Positions 44,664-53,559 of a stretch of DNA of 64,000 bases are shown here, piece after piece. Position numbers and translations under genes: made by a program. The stretch is taken from NCBI GenBank assembly GCA_937911325.1, contig CALDSD010000091.1, positions 1 through 64,000 on the forward strand. The letters run 5' to 3'. Origin of the DNA: an uncultured Neomegalonema sp. (GTDB lineage Bacteria > Pseudomonadota > Alphaproteobacteria > Rhodobacterales > Rhodobacteraceae). Position 1 is the stretch's first letter, and every line of letters starts with the position of its first letter. The notes beneath the pieces are model-generated. The model was given only the letters and a program-made list of their open reading frames with translations. It was not told the origin of the DNA and ran no database searches.

Positions 44664-45578
44664 ATGGCGGACTACCCTTCTTCAATCGATGCGGCGCAGG
44701 AGATGCTGGGGCGCGCTGGATATGTCTGCGGGCGGAGCTTGGGCACCGTCGCGTTTCTGGCGCTGAAGCTCGGCCGACCGTTGTTTCTCGAAGGCGAGGC
44801 TGGCGTCGGAAAGACCGAGATCGCAAAGGCGCTGGCCGAAACTCTGGGGCGGCGGTTGATACGTCTGCAGTGTTATGAGGGTCTGGACGCCGCGTCGGCG
44901 GTTTACGAGTGGAACTATGCCGCACAGATGATCGAGATCCGTCTTGCGGAGGCGGGAGACAGCTTTACGGCCGGGGAACGGGACGCGCTGTCTTCGGAGC
45001 TGTTTTCCGAGCGGTTCCTGATCACCCGGCCGTTGCTGGAGGCGATGCGGCCTCAAGCTGACGGTCCGCCGGTCCTGCTGATCGACGAACTGGATCGCAC
45101 CGACGAACCTTTTGAAGCCTTTCTTCTAGAGGCGCTGTCGGATTTCCAGGTGACGATCCCGGAGCTCGGGACGATCAAGGCCGACGATCCGCCGATCGTG
45201 ATCATCACCTCGAACCGCACGCGAGAGGTGCATGACGCGCTGAAGCGGCGCTGCCTTTATCATTGGGTCGATTATCCCGATTTCGAAACGGAGCTTCAGG
45301 TCCTGAAGGTGCGGGCTCCGGAGGCGTCGGATACGTTGTCCCGCGAGGTGGTCGCCTTCGTTCAGCGTTTGCGCGGCGAGGACTTGTTCAAGAAACCCGG
45401 CGTCGCCGAAAGCATTGATTGGGCGAAAGCGCTGGTCGCGCTGGATGCGATTGCGCTGAGCCCGGAGACGATCACCAACACCTTAGGCGCGCTGTTGAAG
45501 TATCAAGACGACATCGCGCGGATGCAGGGATCGGAGACGGCGACGTTGCTCGACGAGGCCCGCGAAAGTCTGCGTTGA
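44664..45578 (+). CDS. coxD: MoxR-family AAA+ ATPase, CoxD-like
   Basis: The 304-residue ATPase has Walker A GEAGVGKTEIAK near residue 43, Walker B LLIDELDRTDEPFEAFLLE, sensor 1 TSNRT and the arginine finger region ALKRRCLYHWVDYP. CoxD helps assemble the copper-molybdenum cluster of CO dehydrogenase. It partners with a VWA protein encoded two genes downstream, as is usual for MoxR proteins. Confidence 0.93.
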   Translation: MADYPSSIDAAQEMLGRAGYVCGRSLGTVAFLALKLGRPLFLEGEAGVGKTEIAKALAETLGRRLIRLQCYEGLDAASAVYEWNYAAQMIEIRLAEAGDSFTAGERDALSSELFSERFLITRPLLEAMRPQADGPPVLLIDELDRTDEPFEAFLLEALSDFQVTIPELGTIKADDPPIVIITSNRTREVHDALKRRCLYHWVDYPDFETELQVLKVRAPEASDTLSREVVAFVQRLRGEDLFKKPGVAESIDWAKALVALDAIALSPETITNTLGALLKYQDDIARMQGSETATLLDEARESLR

Positions 45579-45650
45579 TCCGCAACTCCCCAAAAGGGTG
45601 ATTTGCGTGTATGCGATGCAGGGATGTGGGTTTGAGCGCAGGGGGCGCTT

Positions 45651-46223
45651 ATGACTGAGATAAAGCTGAAGAGTGAACGGTTCCAGGGCCTCGCCGCCGG
45701 TGAGCACGCGCCGAGGAAGACATTCTGGCAGAGCGTGCTGCCGTTTCTGTTCAAACCGCCGAAAGGGCCAAGCGCCCTTCCGACCATGAGCTTCGAGGAA
45801 GGTTGTTACGCGGTTCTCTACGGCGCGATCATGGCCGATGACAATCACGGCGCGCTCGAGCAGCAAGCGCTGGAGAAGAAGCTGGGGAACATCGCGGTCT
45901 TCGCCGAGATGAGCACGGAAGCGCGCGACGCCTTGCACAATGCGGTGATGGGGAAGTTCCACAGCGTCGACGACGCGCGTCGCTGGGCCGTCGTCGGGGT
46001 CGGTTGCGATGTGATCCGGACGAAAGAAGGCGGCGATGGCCCCGGCAGACTTGCGCGGGCCATGTTTGGTCACGCGGTGGATCTCGTGAATTCGGACAAT
46101 CCGATCAACGAGCTTGAACTCGATTTCATCAGGGCGCTGGGCCTGAGGCTGCGGCTTCAGAAACTGTTCATCGCCGAGCTGACGGCGGTGGTTGAAGCTC
46201 AATGGGCGATGAAGAAGAGCTGA
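45651..46223 (+). CDS. TerB-like helical protein within the cox cluster
   Basis: The 190-residue protein has a basic N-terminus and a helical core with FEEGCYAVLYGAIMADDNHG, then a second similar block with DLVNSDNPINELELDFIRAL and LGLRLRLQKLFIAELTAVV. The acidic residues after an Ala/Asp-rich helix and the repeat pattern resemble TerB (tellurite-resistance B) domains. I do not know a cox-cluster member like this. AGGGGG precedes the ATG. The CoxE start lies 22 bases inside its end. Confidence 0.7.
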   Translation: MTEIKLKSERFQGLAAGEHAPRKTFWQSVLPFLFKPPKGPSALPTMSFEEGCYAVLYGAIMADDNHGALEQQALEKKLGNIAVFAEMSTEARDALHNAVMGKFHSVDDARRWAVVGVGCDVIRTKEGGDGPGRLARAMFGHAVDLVNSDNPINELELDFIRALGLRLRLQKLFIAELTAVVEAQWAMKKS

Positions 46224-47476
46224 TCCCGCATCAGCCCGTTGGTCGGCTGACGGAGAACATCCTGCACTTCGCGCGGGCGCTGAGGAAGGCCGGCATGCCG
46301 GTGGGGTCAGGGCGGGTGATTGACGCGGTTCATGCGGTTGAGGCGGCGGGATTCAGTCGCCGCCGCGACTTTTATTGGACCTTGCACGCCTGCTTCGTCA
46401 GCCGGGCCGAGCACCGCGCTCTCTTTGACGCGACGTTCAAGCTGTTCTGGCGCGATCCCCAACTGATGGAGAAGATGATGTCGGTGCTCATGCGTGAGGC
46501 CGACGTCCCTCCGGAAGATCGTGAAAAAAAGGCGGCCGAGACGCGGGCTCAGGAAGCGCTCGCCGGCGACCAGCCGCCGCCTTCGCTGGAGGAAGAAGGC
46601 GAGGAGATCGAATTCGACGCCACGTTCACAGTGTCGGATGAAGAGCGTCTTCAAGCGATGGATTTCGAGCAGATGTCCACGCGTGAGATCGCGGCGGCGA
46701 AACAGGCGATCGCGCGGCTCAGCTTGCCCGTCGAACCGATCGTGTCGCGTCGGCTGCGCCCGGCCTCGAGCGGATCCGTTCCGGACTGGCGGGCGACATT
46801 GAAAGCGTCGATCCGTTCGGGCGGGGCGCCGTCGCCGCTGCAGATGCGCGAGCGTCGAACGCGATGGCCCAACCTTGTGGCGATCTGCGATATCTCGGGC
46901 TCGATGTCCGGCTACAGCCGCATGCTGCTGCACTTCTTGCACGCGGTGTCGAACCGAAAAGGCGCTGGTTGGGCCAAGGTGCACAGTTTCGTCTTCGGCA
47001 CGAGACTGACCAACGTCACGCGCCATCTGGCGACACGGGACGTCGACGAGGCGCTTGCAGCGGCCGGCGCCGAGGTCGAGGACTGGGAGGGCGGCACCCG
47101 GATCGGAGCGTGTCTGCACGCGTTCAACCGCGACTGGTCGCGGCGGGTGCTGGGACAGGGCGCGGTTGTCCTGCTGATCACCGACGGTCTTGACCGTGAT
47201 GACGCCTCCGCGCTCGAAAAAGAGGCGGAGCGGTTGCGGCTCTCCTCGCGACAACTGATCTGGCTGAACCCGCTTCTGCGTTGGGACGGCTTTGCGCCCA
47301 AAGCGCAAGGCGTGCGCGCATTGCTGCCAAGGGTGGACAGCTTCCGGGCGGCGCACAACATACACAGCCTTGCGGAACTGGCAGATGCGCTCGGTCGTCC
47401 TGACGATGTCGGCGAACGCGTGCGGCTCATGAGAATGCTGAGAGATGAACGTGATGTCCGGTCCATCGACGCCTGA
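46202..47476 (+). CDS. coxE: VWA-domain protein, CoxE-like
   Basis: The 424-residue protein has an N-terminal helical part and a C-terminal von Willebrand A domain with MIDAS residues DISGSMSGYSRM (near residue 230), the Thr in WEGGTRIG and the Asp in LLITDGLDRDDA. CoxE works with the CoxD ATPase in metal-cluster maturation. Its ATG overlaps the TerB-like gene by 22 bases, and its end overlaps the XdhC gene by 32 bases, so all are coupled. Confidence 0.92.
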   Translation: MGDEEELIPHQPVGRLTENILHFARALRKAGMPVGSGRVIDAVHAVEAAGFSRRRDFYWTLHACFVSRAEHRALFDATFKLFWRDPQLMEKMMSVLMREADVPPEDREKKAAETRAQEALAGDQPPPSLEEEGEEIEFDATFTVSDEERLQAMDFEQMSTREIAAAKQAIARLSLPVEPIVSRRLRPASSGSVPDWRATLKASIRSGGAPSPLQMRERRTRWPNLVAICDISGSMSGYSRMLLHFLHAVSNRKGAGWAKVHSFVFGTRLTNVTRHLATRDVDEALAAAGAEVEDWEGGTRIGACLHAFNRDWSRRVLGQGAVVLLITDGLDRDDASALEKEAERLRLSSRQLIWLNPLLRWDGFAPKAQGVRALLPRVDSFRAAHNIHSLAELADALGRPDDVGERVRLMRMLRDERDVRSIDA

Positions 47477-48512
47477 AACTCGGATCCAGCACGATGACAT
47501 TCCTGAACAAGCGCTTGCGTGGCGCAGGGCGGGCAAGGGAGCAGCCCTGGCGACGGTTGTGCAGACCTGGGGATCGGCCCCTCGACAGGCTGGGGCGCAG
47601 CTGGCGGTCTCGTCGGATGGCGAACTGACGGGGTCGGTGTCCGGCGGCTGCGTCGAAGGCGCGGTGACGGCCGAGGCGTTGGAGGCGATCGAGGACGGCA
47701 AGCCGCGCATTCTTGAATTCGGCGTGTCGGATGACGACGCGTTTGCGGTGGGACTCGCATGCGGCGGAACCATCCGGATCATGGTCGAGCCGGTCGACGT
47801 CGGCGATGGCGTCAGTTCCGAGTTTCTGGCGGAGCTGACAACGCATCGTGCGGAGCGGCGTGCGGTCGTGGCCGCCGTCGATACGAAAACCTGGGCGCGC
47901 GAATTGATCGACGCGTCCGAGCCAGCGGAGCGGGAGCGCGCGCGCGACGGCGTCTCCGCGATCGTGACTGGCAAGTCGCGTTTTTCTCAGAGCGATCCGG
48001 GTTGGTTCTTGGCTGTTCACGCGCCGCCGCTGCGAATGGCGGTGATTGGCGCTGTGCATATCTCGCAAGCGCTGGCGACGATGGCGCGGCTTTCGGGCTA
48101 TGACGTCACGCTGATCGATCCGCGGCTCGCCTTCGCCAGCGAGGCGCGCTTTCCGGGGGAGACGCTGTCACATCAATGGCCTGACGCCGCGTTGGAGCAA
48201 CTGGGGCTGGACCCGCATACCGCCGTCGTGTGCCTGACCCATGACGCGAAGCTCGACGATCCCGCTCTCATTCGGGCGTTGCGGTCAGACGCGTTCTACG
48301 TGGGCGCGTTGGGCTCGCCCCGAACCCACGCGAAGCGAGTGGAAAGGCTGAAGGCTGAAGGATTGACGGATGCCGAGATCGGGCGTTTGCATGCGCCTAT
48401 TGGCCTCGATATCGGAGCAAAGAGCCCGGCTGAGATCGCCGTATCTATTCTCGCGCAGATTACCGAGCGGCTTCGGCGGCCGGAAACACGCTCAGGCATG
48501 GCGACGCGATGA
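47445..48512 (+). CDS. XdhC/CoxF-family maturation protein
   Basis: The 355-residue protein has the N-terminal XdhC domain (ATVVQTWGSAPRQAGAQLAV, then GSVSGGCVEGAV), and a C-terminal Rossmann-type domain with RMAVIGAVHISQALATMA, LIDPRLAFA and the YVGALGSPRTHAKR motif. It supplies sulfurated molybdenum cofactor to molybdenum hydroxylases. The start could also be the ATG at 47454, which has better spacing to GAGAG. The stop overlaps the next gene's ATG (ATGA). Confidence 0.92.
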   Translation: MNVMSGPSTPETRIQHDDIPEQALAWRRAGKGAALATVVQTWGSAPRQAGAQLAVSSDGELTGSVSGGCVEGAVTAEALEAIEDGKPRILEFGVSDDDAFAVGLACGGTIRIMVEPVDVGDGVSSEFLAELTTHRAERRAVVAAVDTKTWARELIDASEPAERERARDGVSAIVTGKSRFSQSDPGWFLAVHAPPLRMAVIGAVHISQALATMARLSGYDVTLIDPRLAFASEARFPGETLSHQWPDAALEQLGLDPHTAVVCLTHDAKLDDPALIRALRSDAFYVGALGSPRTHAKRVERLKAEGLTDAEIGRLHAPIGLDIGAKSPAEIAVSILAQITERLRRPETRSGMATR

Positions 48513-50146
48513 AGTTCGGTCCGATGCCTGTGGGCGATGCGCTGGTCGGCGCGATCTTGGCGCACTCTGTCCGGCTTCCTGAAGGCGTTCTGAAGAAAGG
48601 TGCGAGCCTCGGCGATCGCGAGATCGCAATGCTGCGAAACGCCGGCGTCTCGGAGATCGTCGTCGCTCTTCTGGAGCCCAGTGATCTTGATGAGAACGCG
48701 GCCGCGGCTCAGATCGGCGAGGCGATCGGGGCGCGGCGCGGCGAGGCGCATCTTCGGGTGTCGGCGCAGTTCACGGGGCGGGGCAATCATTATGCGGAGG
48801 CTCAGGGGGTTTTGAAAGTCGACGAAGAGGCGGTGTTTCGCGCCAACGCCGTCGACGAGGCGATCACTCTGGCGACGTTGCCGAACCACGCTCGGGTGGT
48901 CGAACGTCAGATGCTCGCGACGGTGAAAATCATCCCCTACGCGGCCTCGGCTGCGGCCGTCGCAGACGTTGCGGAGATCCTGCGCGCCTCGGACGTCATT
49001 TCCGTAGCGCCCGTGAGGGCCCGGCGTGCGCGCCTGATTTGTACTCGGACGCCCGGGATGAAGGACGCCGTGATCGAAAAGGGCGCAGACGCGGTCCGCG
49101 CTCGCTTGGCGGCGCTCGGCGTTGAGCTGACGTCTGAGAGTGTGACAGCGCATGAGACCGCAGCGCTCGCGCAGGAGATCGCCGGAGGTCCAGAAGAGGA
49201 TCTGATCCTTGTGCTCGCGGGATCGGCGACCTCGGACCGGCGCGACGTCGCGCCGGCGGCGATCGAACGCGCTGGCGGCTGGATTGAACGGCTTGGAATG
49301 CCGGTCGATCCGGGCAACCTCCTTGTTCTCGGTCATCTGGGCGAGACGCCGGTGATCGGCCTTCCGGGCTGTGCGCGTTCGCCAAAGCTCAACGGCGCCG
49401 ATTGGGTTCTCGAGCGCCTCGCCTGCGGGTTGACCGTGTCAGCGAGCGACATTGAGGCGATGGGCGTCGGCGGCCTGCTCAAGGAGATCTCGTCGCGGCC
49501 TCAACCTCGGGGCGGGGGCGCGCTGGCGCCGGAACGCCCATTCGTCTCGCTGGCTTTGCTGGCGGCCGGCGCGTCGAGCCGCATGGGAGAGGCTCACAAG
49601 CTGCTGCTCGATGCTGGCGGAAAACCGCTGGTGCGGCGGGTGACCGAGCGCTTGCTCGCCAGCGGCGCCGATGAGGTCGTTGTGGTCGTTGGCGCAAAGT
49701 CCGGCGACGTCCGCGCCGCCCTGAGCGGTTTGGCCGTTCGCATTCTTGAGAATCCGGAATGGTCGGAGGGTATGGCCTCCAGCATTCGCATTGCGCTTCA
49801 AGGCGTCTCTCCCAAAGCGGACGCCGTCATGATCTCGCTTGCCGACATGCCGGAGGTCGACGGACCGCTGGTCGACCGCCTGATCGCCGCCTTTGATCCC
49901 GAAGAGGGTCGCGCGATCGTTCGACCTTTGGCCGCATCGGGCCGCCCTGGGCATCCGGTTCTGTTTGGTCGGCGTTTCTTTGAAGCTCTGTCCGAGCTGA
50001 AGGGCGACGAAGGCGCGCGCGCCGTCGTTCGCGAGCACTCCGAGTTCGTCACGGATGTTCAAACCGCGTCCGACGCCCCGGAGATCGATCTTGATACGCC
50101 AGATGCTTGGGCGGCTTGGGAGGCGTGGAGCCGGGGCAAAATCTAG
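48509..50146 (+). CDS. Molybdopterin-binding domain fused to MobA-like nucleotidyltransferase (MocA-type)
   Basis: The 545-residue fusion has a MoeA/CinA-like molybdopterin-binding domain in its first 330 residues (RVVERQMLATVKIIPYAAS, LVLAGSATSDRRD, VDPGNLLVLGHLGETPVIGLPG) and a C-terminal MobA/MocA-like domain from about residue 346 (LALLAAGASSRMGEAHKLLL, EWSEGMASSIRIAL, SLADMPEVDGPLVD, HPVLFGRRFF). MocA-type enzymes add CMP to the molybdenum cofactor for hydroxylases. It completes the cofactor-maturation cluster. Confidence 0.92.
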   Translation: MKFGPMPVGDALVGAILAHSVRLPEGVLKKGASLGDREIAMLRNAGVSEIVVALLEPSDLDENAAAAQIGEAIGARRGEAHLRVSAQFTGRGNHYAEAQGVLKVDEEAVFRANAVDEAITLATLPNHARVVERQMLATVKIIPYAASAAAVADVAEILRASDVISVAPVRARRARLICTRTPGMKDAVIEKGADAVRARLAALGVELTSESVTAHETAALAQEIAGGPEEDLILVLAGSATSDRRDVAPAAIERAGGWIERLGMPVDPGNLLVLGHLGETPVIGLPGCARSPKLNGADWVLERLACGLTVSASDIEAMGVGGLLKEISSRPQPRGGGALAPERPFVSLALLAAGASSRMGEAHKLLLDAGGKPLVRRVTERLLASGADEVVVVVGAKSGDVRAALSGLAVRILENPEWSEGMASSIRIALQGVSPKADAVMISLADMPEVDGPLVDRLIAAFDPEEGRAIVRPLAASGRPGHPVLFGRRFFEALSELKGDEGARAVVREHSEFVTDVQTASDAPEIDLDTPDAWAAWEAWSRGKI

Positions 50147-50156
50147 AAACGGGCGG

Positions 50157-51041
50157 CTATTCTGGCGCGTCCGCGAGTTTGAGCATGCGCGTCTGACTGG
50201 CGCGTCTCAACGTGATCCGGTCTGCGCTGATGCTGGAGACGCGCCAGCCCTCGATCTCGTCGCCCGTGGTCACCCGCACCGCTTCGCCGCTGGGCGTCTT
50301 GATGATCGCCCGCTCCGAATTACGGCTCTGGAAGACGCCGATGAGGATCAACCCTTCCTCAGTCATCAAGGTGGGATCTTCCAAGAAACGATCCCGTTGG
50401 GCCGCGGGTTCGGGCGCCGCGGTCACGTTGATAGCGCGCTCGGTTTGTTCAGGCCGTTTCCGTGGGCGCGGCGCGAGCTCCGCGGCGAAGACGCCGGGTC
50501 GTCGTTCCAAGTCGAGGATATCCTGGCGATCTGGGTGCGGAAACGGGCGTGGCGCGCTCTTCGGCGCAAACCCTGGATCTGGCGCGCGGACCTCTGCGAC
50601 AATCCCGATGCTCCGAACCAAAGCGCTCTGATCTTCGAGAACGCTGGTCCGCCCCACGCGGAAGTCGCGCGCCGCCGGCAAGCTCGCCGCAATGTTCGAA
50701 GACAGCGTTCCAAGCGCCATGATCGGCGGATTGATAACCGAGCGAACAATAGGCGGTTGATTGCGGTCGACGGGGCCGGGACCGTTGGTCGACGCGGTGA
50801 CCACGTCGATGGTTTCGGGCGCCGAGAACAACGGTCTTGGCGTAATTGCTTCGCCGCCGTCGAGAGACGAGCGGATGAACGGAGCGGGTGGCAACGGCGG
50901 AGGATCGACGGTGATCGCGATCGCGTCGCTGGACTCAAGGCTTGGCCGTGCGAGCTGTGGCGCGTTCACCGCGAACCACCCCATGGCGAACGTCACCGCC
51001 ACAAGAAGCCCGTTGACTGCGATCCAAATCGACCGGCTCAT
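50157..51041 (-). CDS. Type II secretion system protein C/N-like
   Basis: The 294-residue protein has one N-terminal helix (IWIAVNGLLVAVTFAMGWFAV), a Pro-rich linker, and a C-terminal domain with LIGVFQSRNSERAIIKTPSG and the VTTGDEIEGWRVSSISADRI strand set, typical of the GspC homology region. It lies in the inner membrane and periplasm. ATG 51041 overlaps the stop of the upstream gspM-like gene (ATGA). It is the last of three genes gspL-gspM-gspC/N; no other gsp genes are near. Confidence 0.8.
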   Translation of the reverse strand: MSRSIWIAVNGLLVAVTFAMGWFAVNAPQLARPSLESSDAIAITVDPPPLPPAPFIRSSLDGGEAITPRPLFSAPETIDVVTASTNGPGPVDRNQPPIVRSVINPPIMALGTLSSNIAASLPAARDFRVGRTSVLEDQSALVRSIGIVAEVRAPDPGFAPKSAPRPFPHPDRQDILDLERRPGVFAAELAPRPRKRPEQTERAINVTAAPEPAAQRDRFLEDPTLMTEEGLILIGVFQSRNSERAIIKTPSGEAVRVTTGDEIEGWRVSSISADRITLRRASQTRMLKLADAPE

Positions 51042-51634
51042 GAATCGGACTCCGCCAAGCGATAGCTTGAGACCTGCAGACGAATGTCCAACGCGGCCTC
51101 GCCGTTCAGGTCGGCTCCGCGGTTTGCGTCCAGCAAGTCGATGAACAAAAACGGCGTTTCTGTCTCCACGCTTTCGAGGAAGGCTGTCAGGACGGATTCT
51201 GGCAAACGGCCTCGGGACTCCACGCGCAGGCGTTCGATGCCGGGCTCGAGCTGCGCCGCCAGGACTTCCGACGTTTCCCAAACGCCGCCAAATCGCTGAA
51301 ACAGGCCGGCGAGGCGCAGACGCATTTCGGACTCGGCCGCTTGCGGCTCGCCGGCTTGCGACAGTCCGGAAAGATCCGTTTGGGCGTAATCGCGCCACGC
51401 CTCGCGCAGCGGCTGATAGAGGCGCGCCTGCTCGGCCTCGGCGTTGATCCGGCGGAGGTTGTACTGCTCATCCGCATACCGCTCGGATTGACCGTTCCAG
51501 ATGCTCACGGCGCCGAATGCGATCGCTCCGACGACAAGGAGAACAGGAACCGAGGCGACGAGGCCCGCGAGGCCGCGGCTCAAAGGCGTTCCACGGCGGA
51601 CAAAACCGCCGATGCGGTCGGATGAAGCGTTCAC
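51038..51634 (-). CDS. Type II secretion system protein M-like
   Basis: The 198-residue protein has one N-terminal helix (LVASVPVLLVVGAIAFGAVSI), a coiled segment and a small ferredoxin-like C-terminal domain (IERLRVESRGRLPESVLTAFL, FLFIDLLDANRG), the GspM pattern. The ATG overlaps the GspL stop by four bases (ATGA). It would pair with GspL in the inner-membrane platform. Confidence 0.82.
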   Translation of the reverse strand: MNASSDRIGGFVRRGTPLSRGLAGLVASVPVLLVVGAIAFGAVSIWNGQSERYADEQYNLRRINAEAEQARLYQPLREAWRDYAQTDLSGLSQAGEPQAAESEMRLRLAGLFQRFGGVWETSEVLAAQLEPGIERLRVESRGRLPESVLTAFLESVETETPFLFIDLLDANRGADLNGEAALDIRLQVSSYRLAESDS

Positions 51635-52668
51635 TGGCCGCTCTCCTTCATCGGAAGGCTGGCTTCGATGACGAAGCGTTCGCCGCGGCCCTCTTCCGTT
51701 GCAATCGGAGGAGCCGCGTAGCGCGGCGTCTCGAAAGCGTCCGAGACCTCAAGAGCGGACAGAACAGCGTCGGCGTTCGCGGCGACGCCCTCGACGCGGA
51801 TGGTCGTGTCCTGGATCACGACGCGTTCCGCGAAGGACTGAGGCGGCAACACGCCGCTCAGGGTCTCGATCGTGTCCACCACCAGGGGTCGTTCTTTTCG
51901 GAGCGTGGCGGGCGTGGCCGCGCGCCTTGCAAGGTCGAGCGTCGCGTCGCGCAGCAACGCGGCGTCTGAGAAAGCCGCTTCGGCCGTGATGCGCTGCTCT
52001 TCGATTTCGCTAGCGGCCGCGCCGCGCTCGATCAGCGCCCTTGCGCCGCCCATCAGCGCCAGGACGAGGCAGGCCGCCACCATCGCCGCAGCCGAGCGGC
52101 GCAGCGAATAGGTGTCCGAGCGATTCCGCGCCGCCCGCACAAACAAGGGACCTTGTGGAAAGCCGTCAAAACTCGCGACCGAGGACACTCTTTGCGCTTT
52201 GAACCCGTTCTCCTTGGCGAAAGCCAGAGCCTCTTCGACTGTCTGCTTCGAGGTGATCGCGACGTTCACCTGCAAGAAGCCCGTCGCTGGGTCCGCGTCG
52301 ATGATCGCAGCATCAAAGCAAAGATCTTCAGGGCGTTGGGTGCTCATCGTATCGAGGCGCCACCAGACCGCTTCGCGAAGGTTCTTCCGAGCGTCTCCTG
52401 GAAACCGATCCACTCTGGACAAGGTCAGATCCGGCGGGAGCAGGAGGTCGACTCTGGCGGTTCCGCGGCGGCCGCCGGCGCGCTCGCGGAGCCGCGTGAC
52501 GTCCTCGTCCCAGGTCGCATCCCCAAACTTCGCTTCGCCGAGCACGGTGTCGCCAGCCGGCAGCCTCTCCAAAAGCATGATTCGCTCTTGAGACAGCGAC
52601 AGGGCGTAGCGTGCGCCGTCCTGCGGCTGCGACATCGCCTTAAGCTCTGAGATTAACCAGTCTTTCAT
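51631..52668 (-). CDS. Type II secretion GspL/PilN-like protein
   Basis: The 345-residue protein has an N-terminal actin-like cytoplasmic part (RVDLLLPPDLTLSRVDRFPG, then NVAITSKQTVEEALAFA), one membrane helix (SAAAMVAACLVLALMGGARAL) and a periplasmic domain with SGVLPPQSFAERVVIQDTTIR. This is the GspL (or PilM-N) architecture. ATG 52668 is chosen as the N-terminus before the cytoplasmic part; the longer frame is not supported. First gene of the L-M-C set. Confidence 0.82.
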   Translation of the reverse strand: MKDWLISELKAMSQPQDGARYALSLSQERIMLLERLPAGDTVLGEAKFGDATWDEDVTRLRERAGGRRGTARVDLLLPPDLTLSRVDRFPGDARKNLREAVWWRLDTMSTQRPEDLCFDAAIIDADPATGFLQVNVAITSKQTVEEALAFAKENGFKAQRVSSVASFDGFPQGPLFVRAARNRSDTYSLRRSAAAMVAACLVLALMGGARALIERGAAASEIEEQRITAEAAFSDAALLRDATLDLARRAATPATLRKERPLVVDTIETLSGVLPPQSFAERVVIQDTTIRVEGVAANADAVLSALEVSDAFETPRYAAPPIATEEGRGERFVIEASLPMKESGQ

Positions 52669-52863
52669 ATCGGACCTGTCGAAGAATGCCTTCGGCGCCC
52701 GGCGCCGTGGTCGCCTGCTCGAACCGTTCTGTTTTCCTATGCATACCCCACTGCGCGCAATGCGTCGCTTCATTTAGAGCGCCGCATTTAACTCGCTTTG
52801 ATCTCAGAATAGAGCGAAAATGTGAGAGCGAATTGCGTTCTCTGGTCCGAAGGAAACATCGTC

Positions 52864-53559
52864 ATGCGCCAGTTTGTCGTTCTCGCTGTCCTGGGCGCAG
52901 TTCTTGGCGTCGCGGCTTGTGGCGACGCGCCAACGTCGAACGACCGCCATGTCTCGGTCACGGGCGAAGGCGCGGTGTTCCGAGAGCCCGATATCGCCGT
53001 CTTGCGACTGGGCGTTTCCACGCGTGGGACAACGGCTGCAGAAGCGATGTCCGCGAATTCTGAGAGCATGCGCCGGGTGTTCGCTGCGACCGAGAGCCTG
53101 GGCGTCGCAGCGGCAGATATGAAAACCAGCCGCCTGACGATCAATCCGTACTATCGGCAAGCGCTGGGAGAAGATGGTGGACGACGTTCGGTGATCGACG
53201 GTTACGAAGCAGACAACGCGCTCCGGATCACGCTGCGAGAGATCGACGATGTCGGCGCCGTAATCGATGCGCTGGTCGCCGCCGGAGCAAACCAGGTGGA
53301 TGGCCTCGATTTCGGCGTTTCCGATCTGGAGGAAGCGCGCGACGAGGCGCGCGCCGCGGCGGTCGCGGATGCGCGGCGCAAGGCCGAGCTTTACGCCGAC
53401 GCTGCGGACGTCGATCTCGGCGACGTCGTCTCGATCTCCGAGTTTTCGACAAGCGGTCCGGTTCCGGTGGTCCGCATGGAAGCCGCGATGGCCGTCCCGA
53501 TAGCCGCTGGCCGCAATGAGATTTCCGCGAGCGTTATGGTGGTTTGGGAGCTGGATTAA
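52864..53559 (+). CDS. SIMPL-domain lipoprotein (DUF541)
   Basis: The 231-residue protein has a lipoprotein signal with a LGVAAC lipobox (Cys at residue 19), then a SIMPL domain: HVSVTGEGAVFREPDIAVLRLG, a GYEADNALRITLREIDDVGAVI core, and AVADARRKAELYADAADVDLG. This fold is that of E. coli YggE, which protects against oxidative stress in an unclear way. AAGGAAA precedes the ATG. Its stop overlaps the convergent DUF4239 stop by four bases. Confidence 0.92.
   Translation: MRQFVVLAVLGAVLGVAACGDAPTSNDRHVSVTGEGAVFREPDIAVLRLGVSTRGTTAAEAMSANSESMRRVFAATESLGVAAADMKTSRLTINPYYRQALGEDGGRRSVIDGYEADNALRITLREIDDVGAVIDALVAAGANQVDGLDFGVSDLEEARDEARAAAVADARRKAELYADAADVDLGDVVSISEFSTSGPVPVVRMEAAMAVPIAAGRNEISASVMVVWELD

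Noticed and set aside
46307-47974. Long minus-strand frame of 555 codons
   Set aside because: It lies opposite coxE and xdhC, both clear genes, and has shadow composition.
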